Assembly (NCBI RefSeq): GCF_000012365.1
Contig: NC_007651.1
Span: forward strand, 434,001-498,000
Reading direction: 5' to 3'
From: Burkholderia thailandensis E264
GTDB taxonomy: Bacteria > Pseudomonadota > Gammaproteobacteria > Burkholderiales > Burkholderiaceae
DNA: 64,000 nucleotides
Shown piece after piece: positions 8,620 to 19,737 of this stretch; within the stretch, counting starts at the first letter, position 1, and each line of letters opens with the position of its first letter. The translations under genes were made by a program, and so were the position numbers. The notes beneath the pieces were generated by a model. The model was not told the DNA's origin and searched no databases. It saw only the letters and a program-made list of their open reading frames with translations.

Positions 8620-8635
8620 TGGCATCGACCTTGCG
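8620..8635 (+). promoter_or_regulatory. Sigma-54 promoter of dctA
   Basis: TGGCAT-CGACC-TTGCG gives the -24 GG and -12 GC with the exact 10-base spacing of the sigma-54 consensus TGGCAC-N5-TTGCW. Transcription should begin near 8646. The presence of a sigma-54 activator gene (dctD) in the same cluster supports the call. Confidence 0.8.
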
Positions 8636-8688
8636 AAGTAAACGCCCAAGGCCGCCTTGGCCTCACTACTACAGCAAGGAGACATTCG

Positions 8689-8724
8689 ATGCCCCACCCC
8701 GTCCACCTCCCTCGGATTCGCTGA
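8689..8724 (+). CDS. Possible 11-residue leader peptide ahead of dctA
   Basis: ATG at 8689 reads MPHPVHLPRIR and stops at 8722. It is preceded by a strong AAGGAGA Shine-Dalgarno at 8676-8682, better than the one in front of dctA itself. It lies about 43 bases after the predicted sigma-54 transcription start. The peptide has three prolines and two histidines. A translated leader that couples to or attenuates dctA is possible; no clear terminator hairpin follows it. Confidence 0.35.
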   Translation: MPHPVHLPRIR

Positions 8725-8838
8725 GGCCATCGCTTGTTGCGGCACGGCAGCCGCGCGGGCGAGTGGCTCCCCTGACATTCGTCCGCGCGCGTGACGCCGA
8801 CCTGCTTCGACCCACCTTCTCTCTTCTCTGGAACCATC

Positions 8839-10125
8839 GTGAAGAAACCGTTCTATAAAGTCCTCTACGTGCAGGTGATTTTCGCCATCGTCGTCGGCGT
8901 GCTCCTGGGTCACCTCTATCCGTCGCTCGCCGTCGACATGAAGCCGCTCGGCGACGGCTTCATCAAGCTGATCAAGATGGTGATCGGCCCGATCATCTTC
9001 TGCACCGTCGTGACGGGCATCGCCGGCATGCAGGACATGAAGAAGGTGGGCCGCGTCGGCGGCAAGGCGCTCCTGTATTTCGAAATCGTGTCGACGTTCG
9101 CGCTCGTGCTCGGCCTCGCGGCGACGCACATCCTGCGTCCCGGCGTCGGCTTCAACATCGATCCGGCGACGCTCAACGGCAAGGAAGTCGCGTCGTACGC
9201 GGCGAAGGCGCACGGCCAGTCGACCGTCGACTTCCTGATGCACATCATCCCGAACACGATGATCGACGCGTTCGCGCAGGGCGAGATCCTGCAGATCCTG
9301 CTGATCGCGCTCCTGTTCGGCAGCGTGCTCGCGCATCTCGGCGAGCGCGGCCGCGTCGTCACCGATTTCATCGACGGCATCACGCGCGTGCTGTTCGGCA
9401 TCGTGCACATCGTCACGAAGCTGGCTCCGGTCGGCGCGTTCGGCGCGATGGCGTTCACGATCGGCAAGTACGGCGTCGGCTCGCTCGTGCCGCTCCTGAA
9501 GCTGATCGGCACGTTCTACCTGACGTCGGTCGTGTTCGTGCTCGTCGTGCTCGGCGCGATCGCGCGCTTCACCGGCTTCTCGATCGTCCGCTTCGTCGGC
9601 TACATCAAGGAGGAACTGCTGATCGTGCTCGGCACGAGTTCGTCGGAGGCGGCGCTGCCGCAACTGATGGAGAAGCTCGAGAAGGCAGGCTGCTCGCGCT
9701 CGGTCGTCGGCCTCGTCGTGCCGACCGGCTACTCGTTCAACCTCGACGGCACGAACATCTACATGACGATGGCCGTTCTCTTCATCGCGCAGGCGACCAA
9801 CATCGAACTGACGTGGATGCAGCAGCTCACGCTGCTCGCGGTCGCGATGCTGACGTCGAAGGGCGCGAGCGGCGTGACGGGCGCGGGTTTCATCACGCTC
9901 GCCGCGACGCTCGCCGTCGTGCCGACGATTCCGCTGTCCGGCATGGTGCTGATCCTCGGCATCGACCGCTTCATGAGCGAATGCCGCGCGCTGACCAACA
10001 TCGTCGGCAATGGCGTCGCGACGGTTGTCGTGTCCGCGTGGGAGAAGGAGCTCGACCGCGCGAAGCTGCACGCGGCGCTTTCGGGCAACGGCAAGGCGGC
10101 CGCGGGCGAAGCCGCGCGGGTCTGA
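8839..10125 (+). CDS. dctA: C4-dicarboxylate:cation symporter DctA
   Basis: A 428-residue DAACS-family transporter, the same length as E. coli DctA. It takes up succinate, fumarate, malate and aspartate with protons or sodium. Family motifs are the serine-rich [17 protein letters not shown] (from residue 265) and the substrate/cation site [16 protein letters not shown] (from 295). The start chosen is the GTG at 8839 ([16 protein letters not shown]), which gives the usual N-terminus; an ATG at 8791 would add 16 unlikely residues. It is controlled by the sigma-54 promoter at 8620 and, by family knowledge, by the DctB/DctD pair immediately downstream. Confidence 0.96.
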   Translation: MKKPFYKVLYVQVIFAIVVGVLLGHLYPSLAVDMKPLGDGFIKLIKMVIGPIIFCTVVTGIAGMQDMKKVGRVGGKALLYFEIVSTFALVLGLAATHILRPGVGFNIDPATLNGKEVASYAAKAHGQSTVDFLMHIIPNTMIDAFAQGEILQILLIALLFGSVLAHLGERGRVVTDFIDGITRVLFGIVHIVTKLAPVGAFGAMAFTIGKYGVGSLVPLLKLIGTFYLTSVVFVLVVLGAIARFTGFSIVRFVGYIKEELLIVLGTSSSEAALPQLMEKLEKAGCSRSVVGLVVPTGYSFNLDGTNIYMTMAVLFIAQATNIELTWMQQLTLLAVAMLTSKGASGVTGAGFITLAATLAVVPTIPLSGMVLILGIDRFMSECRALTNIVGNGVATVVVSAWEKELDRAKLHAALSGNGKAAAGEAARV

Positions 10126-10277
10126 CGATGTGTGCGGAGACGGCGGGGCGCGCAGCGGCGCCCGCGCCGGGCGGGGCCGGGCCGGGCGCGTCGAAGCGCG
10201 CTTCGCACGGCCCCGCGGCCTTTTCGGGGGGCGGCTATGCCACAATAGACGATCCTTACAGTCCGGAAGCCGTCACC

Positions 10278-12161
10278 GTGAAGCGCCGCCTGCTCGTCGT
10301 TCTCGCGCTCGCCGCGATGCTCGCGGCCGCGTGCGCGCTCACGTGGACCGTCACGTGGCGGCGCGGCATCGCCGATCTGCGCGACAGCGCGGCGGCGCGC
10401 GTCGACCGCACGACCAACGCGCTGAAAAGCACGCTCGACCGCTACGAATCGCTGCCGTACCTGCTGGGCGGCCACCCGTTCGTGCAGGACGTCCTCGCCG
10501 CGCCCGGCAATCACCGCTACGTGAATCGCGCGAACGTCTACCTCGAGGACATGAACCGCCACGCGCACGCGACGGCGACCTACGTGATCACCGCGAACGG
10601 GCTGTGCGTCGCCGCGAGCAACTGGCGCGGCCCGGACAGCTTCACCGGCATCGGCTATCAATTCCGCCCGTACTTCATCGATGCGGTGAAGGGCGGCACC
10701 GGCCGCTTCTTCGGGATCGGCACGATCTCGCGCGATCCCGGCTACTACATCTCGCAACCCGTGCGGCGCGACGGCAAGATCATCGGCGTCGCGGTCGTCA
10801 AGCTCAATCTCGAGTGGTTCCAGGGCGCGGACGCGTCGGAGCCGCTCGTCGTCGCCGACGACCACGGCGTGATCTTCCTGTCGTCGGTGCCGGCGTGGAA
10901 GTACCACACGCTCAAGCCGCTGCCGGGGCCGATCGCGACGTCGATTCACGAGACGCGCCAGTACGCGCAGTATCCGGTCACGCCGCTGCCGCTGCGCGTC
11001 GAGCGCGTGCTCGGGCCCGATGCGCAGATCGTGCGGATGGGCGCGGGGCGGCGTTCGCCGCGCTATCTCGCGACGCGCCGCCTGCTCGGCGAGCCCGACT
11101 GGCAGCTCGTCACGCTCGCGCCGATCGAGCCCGTCGACGTCGACGCGCGCAATGCGACGATCGTCACCGCGTTCGGCTTCGTGTCGCTCGGCCTGCTTGC
11201 GTTCTACTGGCGCGCGCGCCGCGCGCGCGTGCAGGAGATGCTGCGCAGCCGCGTGCTGCTGCAAAGCGCGTATGCGGAGCTGAACCGGCGCGTCGAGGAG
11301 CGCACGGCCGATCTGTCGCAGGCGAACGCGCGGCTCAAGAAGGAAGTCGGCGAGCGCATCCGCGCGGAGCAGGAGCTGCGCGCCGCGCACGACGAGCTCG
11401 TTCAGGCGAGCAAGCTCGCCGCGCTCGGCCAGATGGCGGCCGGCATCACGCACGAGCTGAACCAGCCGCTCGCCGCGCTGCGCAGCTTCTCCGACAACAC
11501 GCGCGTGCTGCTCGACCGCGGCGAGCAGGCGGCCGCGCGCGAGAATCTCGAGGCGATCGCGGCGCTCACCGAGCGGATGGGCAAGATCACGAATCAGCTG
11601 AAGCTGTTCGTCGGGCGCGCGAAGCCGCGCAACGAGCGGGCGCACGTCGCGCGCGCGCTGCGCAACGCGCTCGCGTTGCTCGAGGAGCGGATGAGAGGCG
11701 TCGAGCTCGCGATCGTGCTGCGCGACGAGACGCGCGATCCCGTCGAAGCCGTGCGCTTCGATCCGTCGCGGGATGAGCCGGCGCTCGTCGCGCGCTGCGA
11801 GGATCTGCGGCTCGAGCAGGTGCTCATCAATCTGCTCGGCAACGCGCTCGACGCGGTCGCGGCGGCGGCCGCGCCGCGCATCGACGTGACGATCGATGCG
11901 ACGGCCGCGACGCTTGCGATCGCCGTGCGCGACAATGGGCCGGGGATCGCGCCGGAATCGCTCGCGCGGCTGTTCGAGCCGTTCTTCACGACGAAGGAAA
12001 TGGGGCGCGGGCTCGGGCTCGGCCTCGCGATCTCGTCGTCGATCGCGCGCGACGCGGGCGGCTCGCTCACCGCGCGCAACGCGCCGGCGGGCGGCGCGGA
12101 GTTCGTCTTGACGCTGCGCCGCGCGCGCACGCATCATCCGGACACTTCCGCCGCGAGCTGA
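10278..12161 (+). CDS. dctB: C4-dicarboxylate sensor histidine kinase DctB
   Basis: A 627-residue two-component sensor. A first membrane helix (about residues 4-24) is followed by a ~270-residue periplasmic double-Cache sensor domain, a second helix (about 296-313), a coiled-coil linker (VQEMLRSRVLLQSAYAELNR onward), the HisKA dimerisation box with the phospho-accepting histidine in AGITHELNQPLAALRSF (H392), and a HATPase domain with DNGPGIAP and GLGLGLAISSSIA. I prefer the GTG start at 10278 because it begins the first membrane helix; the ATG at 10128 would add 50 low-complexity residues. It sits between dctA and dctD and should phosphorylate DctD when it senses dicarboxylates. Confidence 0.93.
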   Translation: MKRRLLVVLALAAMLAAACALTWTVTWRRGIADLRDSAAARVDRTTNALKSTLDRYESLPYLLGGHPFVQDVLAAPGNHRYVNRANVYLEDMNRHAHATATYVITANGLCVAASNWRGPDSFTGIGYQFRPYFIDAVKGGTGRFFGIGTISRDPGYYISQPVRRDGKIIGVAVVKLNLEWFQGADASEPLVVADDHGVIFLSSVPAWKYHTLKPLPGPIATSIHETRQYAQYPVTPLPLRVERVLGPDAQIVRMGAGRRSPRYLATRRLLGEPDWQLVTLAPIEPVDVDARNATIVTAFGFVSLGLLAFYWRARRARVQEMLRSRVLLQSAYAELNRRVEERTADLSQANARLKKEVGERIRAEQELRAAHDELVQASKLAALGQMAAGITHELNQPLAALRSFSDNTRVLLDRGEQAAARENLEAIAALTERMGKITNQLKLFVGRAKPRNERAHVARALRNALALLEERMRGVELAIVLRDETRDPVEAVRFDPSRDEPALVARCEDLRLEQVLINLLGNALDAVAAAAAPRIDVTIDATAATLAIAVRDNGPGIAPESLARLFEPFFTTKEMGRGLGLGLAISSSIARDAGGSLTARNAPAGGAEFVLTLRRARTHHPDTSAAS

Positions 12162-12209
12162 GCGCGCGTTTCGCGCGCGGCCCGCGTCAGCATCATGGGG
12201 TGACAGAAG

Positions 12210-13565
<1,356 letters not shown>

Positions 13566-13646
13566 TGCGGGCGTGGCCCGCGTCGAGCGATCCGTTCGGA
13601 GGGCGGCGGCGCGCCGTGCGGCGGGCCGCCGAGACGAAGGGCGCGC

Positions 13647-14183
13647 TTACGCGCTCGTGTCGAGCGCCTTTTGCAGCAGTTGATCGAGCTCCGCGAACTG
13701 CGGCGCGCCGACGTAGCGCTTCAGGATCTTGCCGTCCTTGCCGATCACGAACGTCGTCGGCGTGAGCTGGACGTTGCCGAACTGCTTCGCGACGCTGCCG
13801 TCGTCGAGCGCGACCTTGAACGGCAACTGGCGCGTCTGCGCGTAGTTCGCGACGTACATCGGCGGATCGTAGTTCATCGCGACCGCGACGAATTCGAGGC
13901 CCTGGCCCTTGAAACGGTTGTACGTGTCGACCATCTGCGGCATTTCCTGCATGCAGGTCGCGCAGCTCGTCGCCCAGAAGTTCACGAGATAGACCTTGCC
14001 CTTCAGATCGGCGGCGGTCGAGATCTTCTGGCCGGACAGCAGCGTGAACGTCGCTTCGGGCGCGCTGGATTTGCCGTTGAACGCGAAATAGCCGGCGACG
14101 GCGATCGCGACCGCGGCAACCGCGATCGCGACGTAGCGCAACGGGCCGGTGCGGCGGCCGGTGGGAGCGGGAGCGGGACTCAT
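13647..14183 (-). CDS. TlpA/ResA-family thiol:disulfide oxidoreductase, membrane-anchored
   Basis: A 178-residue protein with an N-terminal membrane anchor (residues ~17-35) and a periplasmic thioredoxin-like domain. The redox motif is C74-A-T-C77 in NFWATSCATCMQEMPQM, followed by the cis-proline block LTPTTFVIGKDGKI. Such proteins reduce disulfides or apocytochromes outside the membrane. The gene is convergent with dctD (81-base gap) and divergent from the lipoprotein gene. It is not next to cytochrome c maturation genes, so the substrate cannot be inferred. Confidence 0.88.
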   Translation of the reverse strand: MSPAPAPTGRRTGPLRYVAIAVAAVAIAVAGYFAFNGKSSAPEATFTLLSGQKISTAADLKGKVYLVNFWATSCATCMQEMPQMVDTYNRFKGQGLEFVAVAMNYDPPMYVANYAQTRQLPFKVALDDGSVAKQFGNVQLTPTTFVIGKDGKILKRYVGAPQFAELDQLLQKALDTSA

Positions 14184-14467
14184 CTGAGGGACCTCTGAAT
14201 GCGGGGACTTCGGGCGGCACCGTGTGCGGGCGCCTTCTCGATGCGAACGGCGCTCATTGTACCGTCAAACGGGCGTGCGCACCGGCGCCGCGCTGTCGCG
14301 CCGAGCGGCGATAATGCGGCTTCGTTCAACGTCCATTGCGATCCGTTTTCTTCATGATTCGTGCCGCTCTGCGCTACGCGCGCTCGCTTCGTTTCCGTTC
14401 GACCGGCCGGCCTGGGGTGTGCGCTCCGTCCGCGCGGTTACATCCGCCGGGATTGACGCATGGGCGT

Positions 14468-15067
14468 GTGCGCCGCGTTTGGCTGAGCGCGCGCGCGCGC
14501 CGTGCGGCCGTCGTGCTGGGCGCGCTCGCGTTGCTTGCCGCGTGCTCGCCCGCCTATGACTGGCGCACGCTGCACAACGACGCCGGCTATACGATCGACC
14601 TGCCGGCCAAGCCGACCGTCGAGGAGCATCCGGTCGCGATCGGCGGTGCGCCGATGAAGATGCGGATGCAGGCGGCGCACGTCGGCGGTGCGGTGTTCGC
14701 CGTCGGCACGGTGATGCTGCCGGACGATCGCGACGCGACCCGGCACGCGGTGCTCGACTATCTGCGCACCGGTTTGGCGCGCAATCTGCGCGCGCAGCCG
14801 GACGAGCGGGCGGTGCTCGTGCCGCTGGCGGCCGGCGGCCAGACGGCGGGTATCGAGCTGCGAATGAGTGGGGCGCCCGCCGGCGCACCGGGCGCGTCCG
14901 GCGCGGATCGGCAGGCGCAGGGCGCGTCCGGCGCGCGCGCGTCGAAGACGGTGATCGCGCGGCTTGTCGCGCATGGCCGGCACGTGTACGAGGTGATCGT
15001 GATCTCCGATGCGCCGCTTGCGTCGGAGCCGCTCGAACAATTTTTCGGCTCGTTAAAACTTGATTGA
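14468..15067 (+). CDS. Putative lipoprotein of unknown function
   Basis: A ~199-residue exported lipoprotein. Hydrophobic VVLGALALLAAC places a lipobox cysteine at residue 26 when translation starts at the GTG at 14468; the open frame extends up to an ATG at 14336, but that would give a 69-residue leader. The mature part begins CSPAYDWRTLHNDAGYTIDL and contains repeated G-A-S segments around GAPAGAPGASGADRQAQGAS. I do not recognise a named family with confidence. The start is uncertain, and a TTG at 14453 is also possible. Confidence 0.7.
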   Translation: MRRVWLSARARRAAVVLGALALLAACSPAYDWRTLHNDAGYTIDLPAKPTVEEHPVAIGGAPMKMRMQAAHVGGAVFAVGTVMLPDDRDATRHAVLDYLRTGLARNLRAQPDERAVLVPLAAGGQTAGIELRMSGAPAGAPGASGADRQAQGASGARASKTVIARLVAHGRHVYEVIVISDAPLASEPLEQFFGSLKLD

Positions 15068-15771
15068 CCGAGCGATTCGGGATGCCTGAGAGCCGATTCG
15101 GAAGTGAAAGTTCCTTCGCAAGAACGGGCGCTAATCGCCGGATTTTGCGGGATTTTTTTGACTATCCACAGAGACTGTGGACAACTTTGTTGAAAAGTTC
15201 GACGGGCGGTCGGCAAAGGCCCGCCGGAGGGCCTTTCAGTTAAATTGCCCGCAATCTTTGCACTTGAAAAAAATCAATAAAATCAATGCATTGCGTGGAA
15301 GGCTTCAAGTGATGGCTGGAGCGCGTCGAGATTTGGCTGGATTTGGCTAATTGTGCATAAGTCAAGTCTTGACATGCATTTTTTTGCCGGTCGCCCGAAG
15401 GCGGCCGGGCCCGAAACCCTTGTGTACCTGCCCTCGGACGGTGCTTCCGGCTGCATTTGCGACGGCTGCCGGTGCGGTGCCGCGTGTGTTCGCGGAATCG
15501 CCGGGGTGCCGTTGGCACGCCTGTGAGCTGCCGGAAAGATGGCGGGTGCAAACCACTGATCGTAAGCCGGGCTCGATCGGGCGAACGGTTCGGTTCGGCG
15601 ACGCACTTTGATGCTCGTCCGGGCGCGGGCGAGCTTCGCCAAATCGCCGGGCGGCCGGAAGGGCGGCCTCGGAATTCACGCACGCGCGGAATCGCGCGGC
15701 GCGCCGGCGCGATGCGCACCACCCTGTTTCACCGTGCCGCGCGCGCCGGCTGCCATCTGGCCGTTTCCCGA
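15068..15771. other. 704-base gene-poor interval
   Basis: No convincing gene. Short frames on both strands have random-looking composition. The interval is clearly richer in A and T than its surroundings (for example the run of A and T around 15266-15300). It contains a DnaA-box-like inverted repeat at 15162-15184 and a hairpin AAAGGCCC/GGGCCTTT at 15215-15236 that could end the lipoprotein transcript, although it has no T-run. Confidence 0.6.
15162..15184. repeat. Inverted repeat with two DnaA-box-like sequences
   Basis: TCCACAG-AGA-CTGTGGA (15165-15181) is a perfect 7-base inverted repeat with a three-base loop. Its outer edges extend to CTATCCACA on the top strand and TTGTCCACA on the bottom strand, each one mismatch from the DnaA box TTATNCACA. 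A T7 run (15153-15159) lies immediately upstream. Role unknown. Confidence 0.5.
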
Positions 15772-16551
15772 CTACAGAACGACGGGGAGGCTCGCCGGCA
15801 AATCGTGCTTCGTCAGCGCGGCGTCTATCGCGCGGTGGATGGCGGACGGCGTGTCGAGCAGATAGAAATGTCCGCCGTCGAATGTTTCGCGCTCGATCGG
15901 CAGCGTCGACGCGCGCTGCCAGTCCTGCAGTCCGGCCTCGGACAGCACGGCGTCCTGCGCACCGGCGAAGACCGTGACGGGCACGGGCAACGGCGTCGCC
16001 GACGCGAGCGGAAAGAATGCCTCGACGATCCGGAAGTCGGCCTTCGCGAGTTGCAGCAGCATCGTGCGCAGTTCGTCGTGCGCGAAGACTTCGGGCGGCG
16101 TGCCGCCGAGCGTCGCGAGGTGCTCGACGATCGCCGCATCGGGACGCTGATGAACCGGAAACGCGCGGCGTCGCGATTCGGCGAACGGCGAGTCGGCGCC
16201 CGACACGCCGAGCCAGCGCGGCGCCCGCCCGAGTTGCGCCATGTCGTGCGCGAAGCAGTACGCGACAAGCGCGCCCATGCTGTGGCCGAAGATCGCGTAG
16301 TTGGCGGGAAGCTCGGGGGCGAGCTCGCGCAGGTAGTCGCGCAGCGGCGGCAGCGTGTCGAACGCGGAGTGCTTGAGGCTTCGGCCCCGCCCCGGCAGTT
16401 CGACGAGCCAGACTTCGATATGCGGCGGGAACGCAGCCGCCCACCGGAAATAGTTCGTCGCGGAGCCGCACGCGTGATGAAACATCAACAGCCGGTGCCG
16501 CGCGTGTTCGCGTCGGTCGGGAATGGTGAGGGTGCCGGGCAGCAAGGCCAT
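15772..16551 (-). CDS. Type II thioesterase (GrsT/RifR-like alpha/beta hydrolase)
   Basis: A 259-residue stand-alone thioesterase. The nucleophile elbow is GHSMG (S91), the acid is in AGAQD (D200) and the histidine in DGGHFYLLD (H228). The opening MFHHACGSATNYFRWAAAF and the ELPGRGRS block are typical of the type II enzymes that edit misprimed carrier proteins of NRPS or PKS assembly lines. No such synthase is in this window; it is flanked by gene-poor DNA on both sides. It may serve a synthase elsewhere in the genome or be a remnant of one. Start ATG at 16551. Confidence 0.88.
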   Translation of the reverse strand: MALLPGTLTIPDRREHARHRLLMFHHACGSATNYFRWAAAFPPHIEVWLVELPGRGRSLKHSAFDTLPPLRDYLRELAPELPANYAIFGHSMGALVAYCFAHDMAQLGRAPRWLGVSGADSPFAESRRRAFPVHQRPDAAIVEHLATLGGTPPEVFAHDELRTMLLQLAKADFRIVEAFFPLASATPLPVPVTVFAGAQDAVLSEAGLQDWQRASTLPIERETFDGGHFYLLDTPSAIHRAIDAALTKHDLPASLPVVL

Positions 16552-17025
16552 GCGCGATCGCTCCAGTCAGGGAAGGCAAATCTTCGGGCGGTCCGGCGGC
16601 GTCGCGAATGCTCGGGCGCGGGACGCGAGGCGATGCCCGGTCGGAGATTGGGCATCATTGGTCGTACTATATTACGATTTGCCGGCGATTCCCGTTATCG
16701 TTTCTCGGTTCGAATGCCCGACTGCGTTGGGGTTGTCATCGGCCGCATCGGCGCGCGGTCCGTTTTGCCGATAGCCGCGCTTGCATGGTCCGCGCCGAGG
16801 CGAGCGACGACCGTGGCGGGCGCGTTCGCCTTGATTGGGAATGCCGCCGAAGCACGCGGCCGATGGCGCGCGCGCCGGTTCTCTACGCCGGCCGACATTC
16901 CGGTTGGCGTTCGCGCATCGTATTGCGTGTCGCCGCTCATTATTGGGCGCGGCATCGCACGCCGCGCCGCCACCTTCGGGGTTCCGCTTTTCCACCCGTC
17001 GGCGGATTCTTGGATCGACGTGCGC
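16552..17025. other. 474-base intergenic stretch with no recognisable gene
   Basis: It lies between the 5' end of the thioesterase gene and the 3' end of comM. Frames here give arginine- and alanine-rich shadows with no domain. One AT-rich patch (about 16666-16701, ACTATATTACGATTTG) could hold the thioesterase promoter, but no good pair of hexamers is visible. Confidence 0.6.
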
Positions 17026-18606
17026 TCAAACCGGCGAAAACACCCTTCGATACCGGATCGCCTCGGCGATATGCGCGGCGCTCGGCGCATCGTCGCCCGC
17101 GAGATCGGCAATCGTTCGCGCGACCTTCAGCACCCGGTAGTACGCACGCGCCGACCATCGGAATCGCTCGCCCGCGTCGCGCAGCAGCGTCTCGCCCGTG
17201 CTGTCCGGGCGGCAGAACGCATCGGTCTCGCGGCCCGTCAGCATGTGGTTGGTCTTGCGCTGTCGCGCGAATTGCCGTTCGCGCGCGAGCGCGACGCGCG
17301 CGGCCACGGTCTTGCTCGATTCGCCGGCGGTCGCGGGCCGCTCGGCCAGCTCGGCGGGCGTGAGTGCGGGAATCTCGATCTGGATGTCGATCCGGTCGAG
17401 GAGCGGCCCGGACAGCTTGCGCAGATAGCGTGCGGCGATGTCTGGCGAGCAGCGGCAGCGGCCGCCGGGGTCGCCCCGCCAGCCGCACGGGCACGGATTC
17501 ATCGCGGCGATCAACTGGCACGCGGCCGGGAAATCCGCTTGCAGCGCAGCGCGCGAGATCGTGATGCGGCCGGCTTCGAGCGGCTCGCGCAGCGTTTCGA
17601 GCACATGCCGGTCGAATTCCGGCAACTCGTCGAGGAACAGCACGCCCAGGTGCGCGAGCGTGATCTCGCCCGGCTGCGGCGGATTGCGGCCGCCGACGAG
17701 CGCAGCCGAGCTCGACGAGTGATGCGGCGTGCGAAACGGGCGCCGCCGCCACTGAGCGGGCGAGAAGCCCGCCCGGCTCGACGACAGGATCGCGGCCGAC
17801 GTCAGCGCCTCGTCGTCGGTGAGCGGCGGCAAGAGGGCCGGCAGGCGTGCGGCGAGCATGGATTTGCCGGCGCCCGGCGGGCCGATCATCAGCATGTGGT
17901 GGCCGCCCGCCGCCGCGACTTCGAGCGCGCGCTTCGCGCCCGTCTGGCCGATCACGTCGGCGAGGTCGGGCGCGGACGCGGCAGGGAGGTCGTCGAGACG
18001 GGGCGCGGCGACGGGCGCGAGCCGCCCGTCCGGCGCGTCGGCGAGGTGCGCGCACAGCGCGGGCAGATCGGCCGCGCCGTACACGGTCACCCCCGGCACG
18101 AGCGCCGCTTCGGCCGCGCTCGGCAGCGGCAGGTAAAGCTCCGCCACCGCTGTCATGACCGCGAGCGGCGCTCCGCCATCCGCGGACGAGCCGTCTTCGT
18201 CGGCCTGCTGGCCGCGGGCCGCGCCGCACGCCATCGCGAACGCACCGCGCATCGGCCGAAGCGCGCCCGTCAGCGACAGCTCGCCCGCGAACTCGCGGCC
18301 GTCGAGCGCGCCCGCCGGGAGCTGACCGCTCGCGGCGAGGATGCCGAGCGCGATCGGCAAATCGAAGCGCCCGGATTCCTTCGGCAAGTCGGCGGGCGCG
18401 AGGTTGACGGTGATGCGCCGCACGGGGAATTCGAAGCCGCAGTTCTGCAGCGCGGCCCGCACGCGCTCACGGCTTTCGCGCACTTCGAGATCGGGCAGCC
18501 CGACGATCGAGAACGACGGCAGCCCGTTGGCGAGATGGACTTCGACGGTGACTTCCGGCGCGCGGCCGGCAGCGGGCGCGCGGCTGCGCACCACGGCAAG
18601 CGACAT
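17026..18606 (-). CDS. comM: ComM/YifB-family AAA+ ATPase, magnesium-chelatase-like
   Basis: A 526-residue protein in three parts: an N-terminal Lon-substrate-like domain (MSLAVVRSRAPA to ~180), a central Mg-chelatase AAA+ domain with Walker A GPPGAGKSML and Walker B-type VLFLDELPEF, and a C-terminal chelatase-associated domain. A zinc-like MNPCPCGWRGDPGGRCRC segment is present, as usual in this family. ComM is a helicase that promotes branch migration during natural transformation. The gene lies in tandem with ubiK upstream (140-base gap), an arrangement common in proteobacteria. Confidence 0.93.
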   Translation of the reverse strand: MSLAVVRSRAPAAGRAPEVTVEVHLANGLPSFSIVGLPDLEVRESRERVRAALQNCGFEFPVRRITVNLAPADLPKESGRFDLPIALGILAASGQLPAGALDGREFAGELSLTGALRPMRGAFAMACGAARGQQADEDGSSADGGAPLAVMTAVAELYLPLPSAAEAALVPGVTVYGAADLPALCAHLADAPDGRLAPVAAPRLDDLPAASAPDLADVIGQTGAKRALEVAAAGGHHMLMIGPPGAGKSMLAARLPALLPPLTDDEALTSAAILSSSRAGFSPAQWRRRPFRTPHHSSSSAALVGGRNPPQPGEITLAHLGVLFLDELPEFDRHVLETLREPLEAGRITISRAALQADFPAACQLIAAMNPCPCGWRGDPGGRCRCSPDIAARYLRKLSGPLLDRIDIQIEIPALTPAELAERPATAGESSKTVAARVALARERQFARQRKTNHMLTGRETDAFCRPDSTGETLLRDAGERFRWSARAYYRVLKVARTIADLAGDDAPSAAHIAEAIRYRRVFSPV

Positions 18607-18746
18607 GATTCGACTCCGCGTGAACCGGGCCGCGCGGCGCGATTCGCGCCGCCCACGGCGTCCGGAGGATGGTTTCGATGCGCGCTTGGCCGGCGTGGCG
18701 CGAGCTGCGGGGGGAGCCGCTCAGCGAATGCGAGCGGCGGCGGCCG

Positions 18747-18998
18747 TCACGACTGAACGTCGGCCAGTTTCTGTTCGAGCTCGGCGACGCGCTTCTCGAG
18801 CTCCTCGAGCCGTGCGCGGGTGCGCGCGAGCACTTGCGTCTGCGTGTCGAATTCTTCGCGGGTGACGAGATCGAGCTTCGAGAAGCCTTGCGTGAGCATG
18901 GCCTTCACGTTGCGCTCGACATCCTTGGCCGGCGAGTTTTTCAGCAGGTCGCCGATGCGCGCCTGCAGGCCGTTGAAAACGTCGCTGGGTTGCTTCAT
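18747..18998 (-). CDS. ubiK: UbiK accessory factor (BMFP/YqiC family)
   Basis: An 83-residue protein, MKQPSDVFNGLQARIGDLLK..., with a C-terminal coiled coil (ARTRARLEELEKRVAELEQK). UbiK helps the ubiquinone biosynthesis hydroxylases, binding UbiJ and lipids. The start at 18998 has a clear AAGGGGAA ribosome site; the frame is open far upstream but without similarity. It is transcribed away from glnK and ahead of comM. Confidence 0.9.
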   Translation of the reverse strand: MKQPSDVFNGLQARIGDLLKNSPAKDVERNVKAMLTQGFSKLDLVTREEFDTQTQVLARTRARLEELEKRVAELEQKLADVQS

Positions 18999-19705
<707 letters not shown>

Positions 19706-19737
19706 CAAGCGACACAAGCGATAAGAGGAAAACCAAG

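Noticed and set aside
10128..10277. An earlier DctB start at ATG 10128
   Set aside because: It would add 50 Gly/Ala/Arg-rich residues before the first membrane helix; the GTG at 10278 begins that helix. Not fully excluded.
15162..15184. A replication origin
   Set aside because: Only two near-consensus DnaA boxes, no AT-rich unwinding region or dnaA/dnaN neighbours.
15283..15642. A small gene in the gap before the thioesterase
   Set aside because: Frames on both strands (also 15351-15611) lack family resemblance and good ribosome sites.
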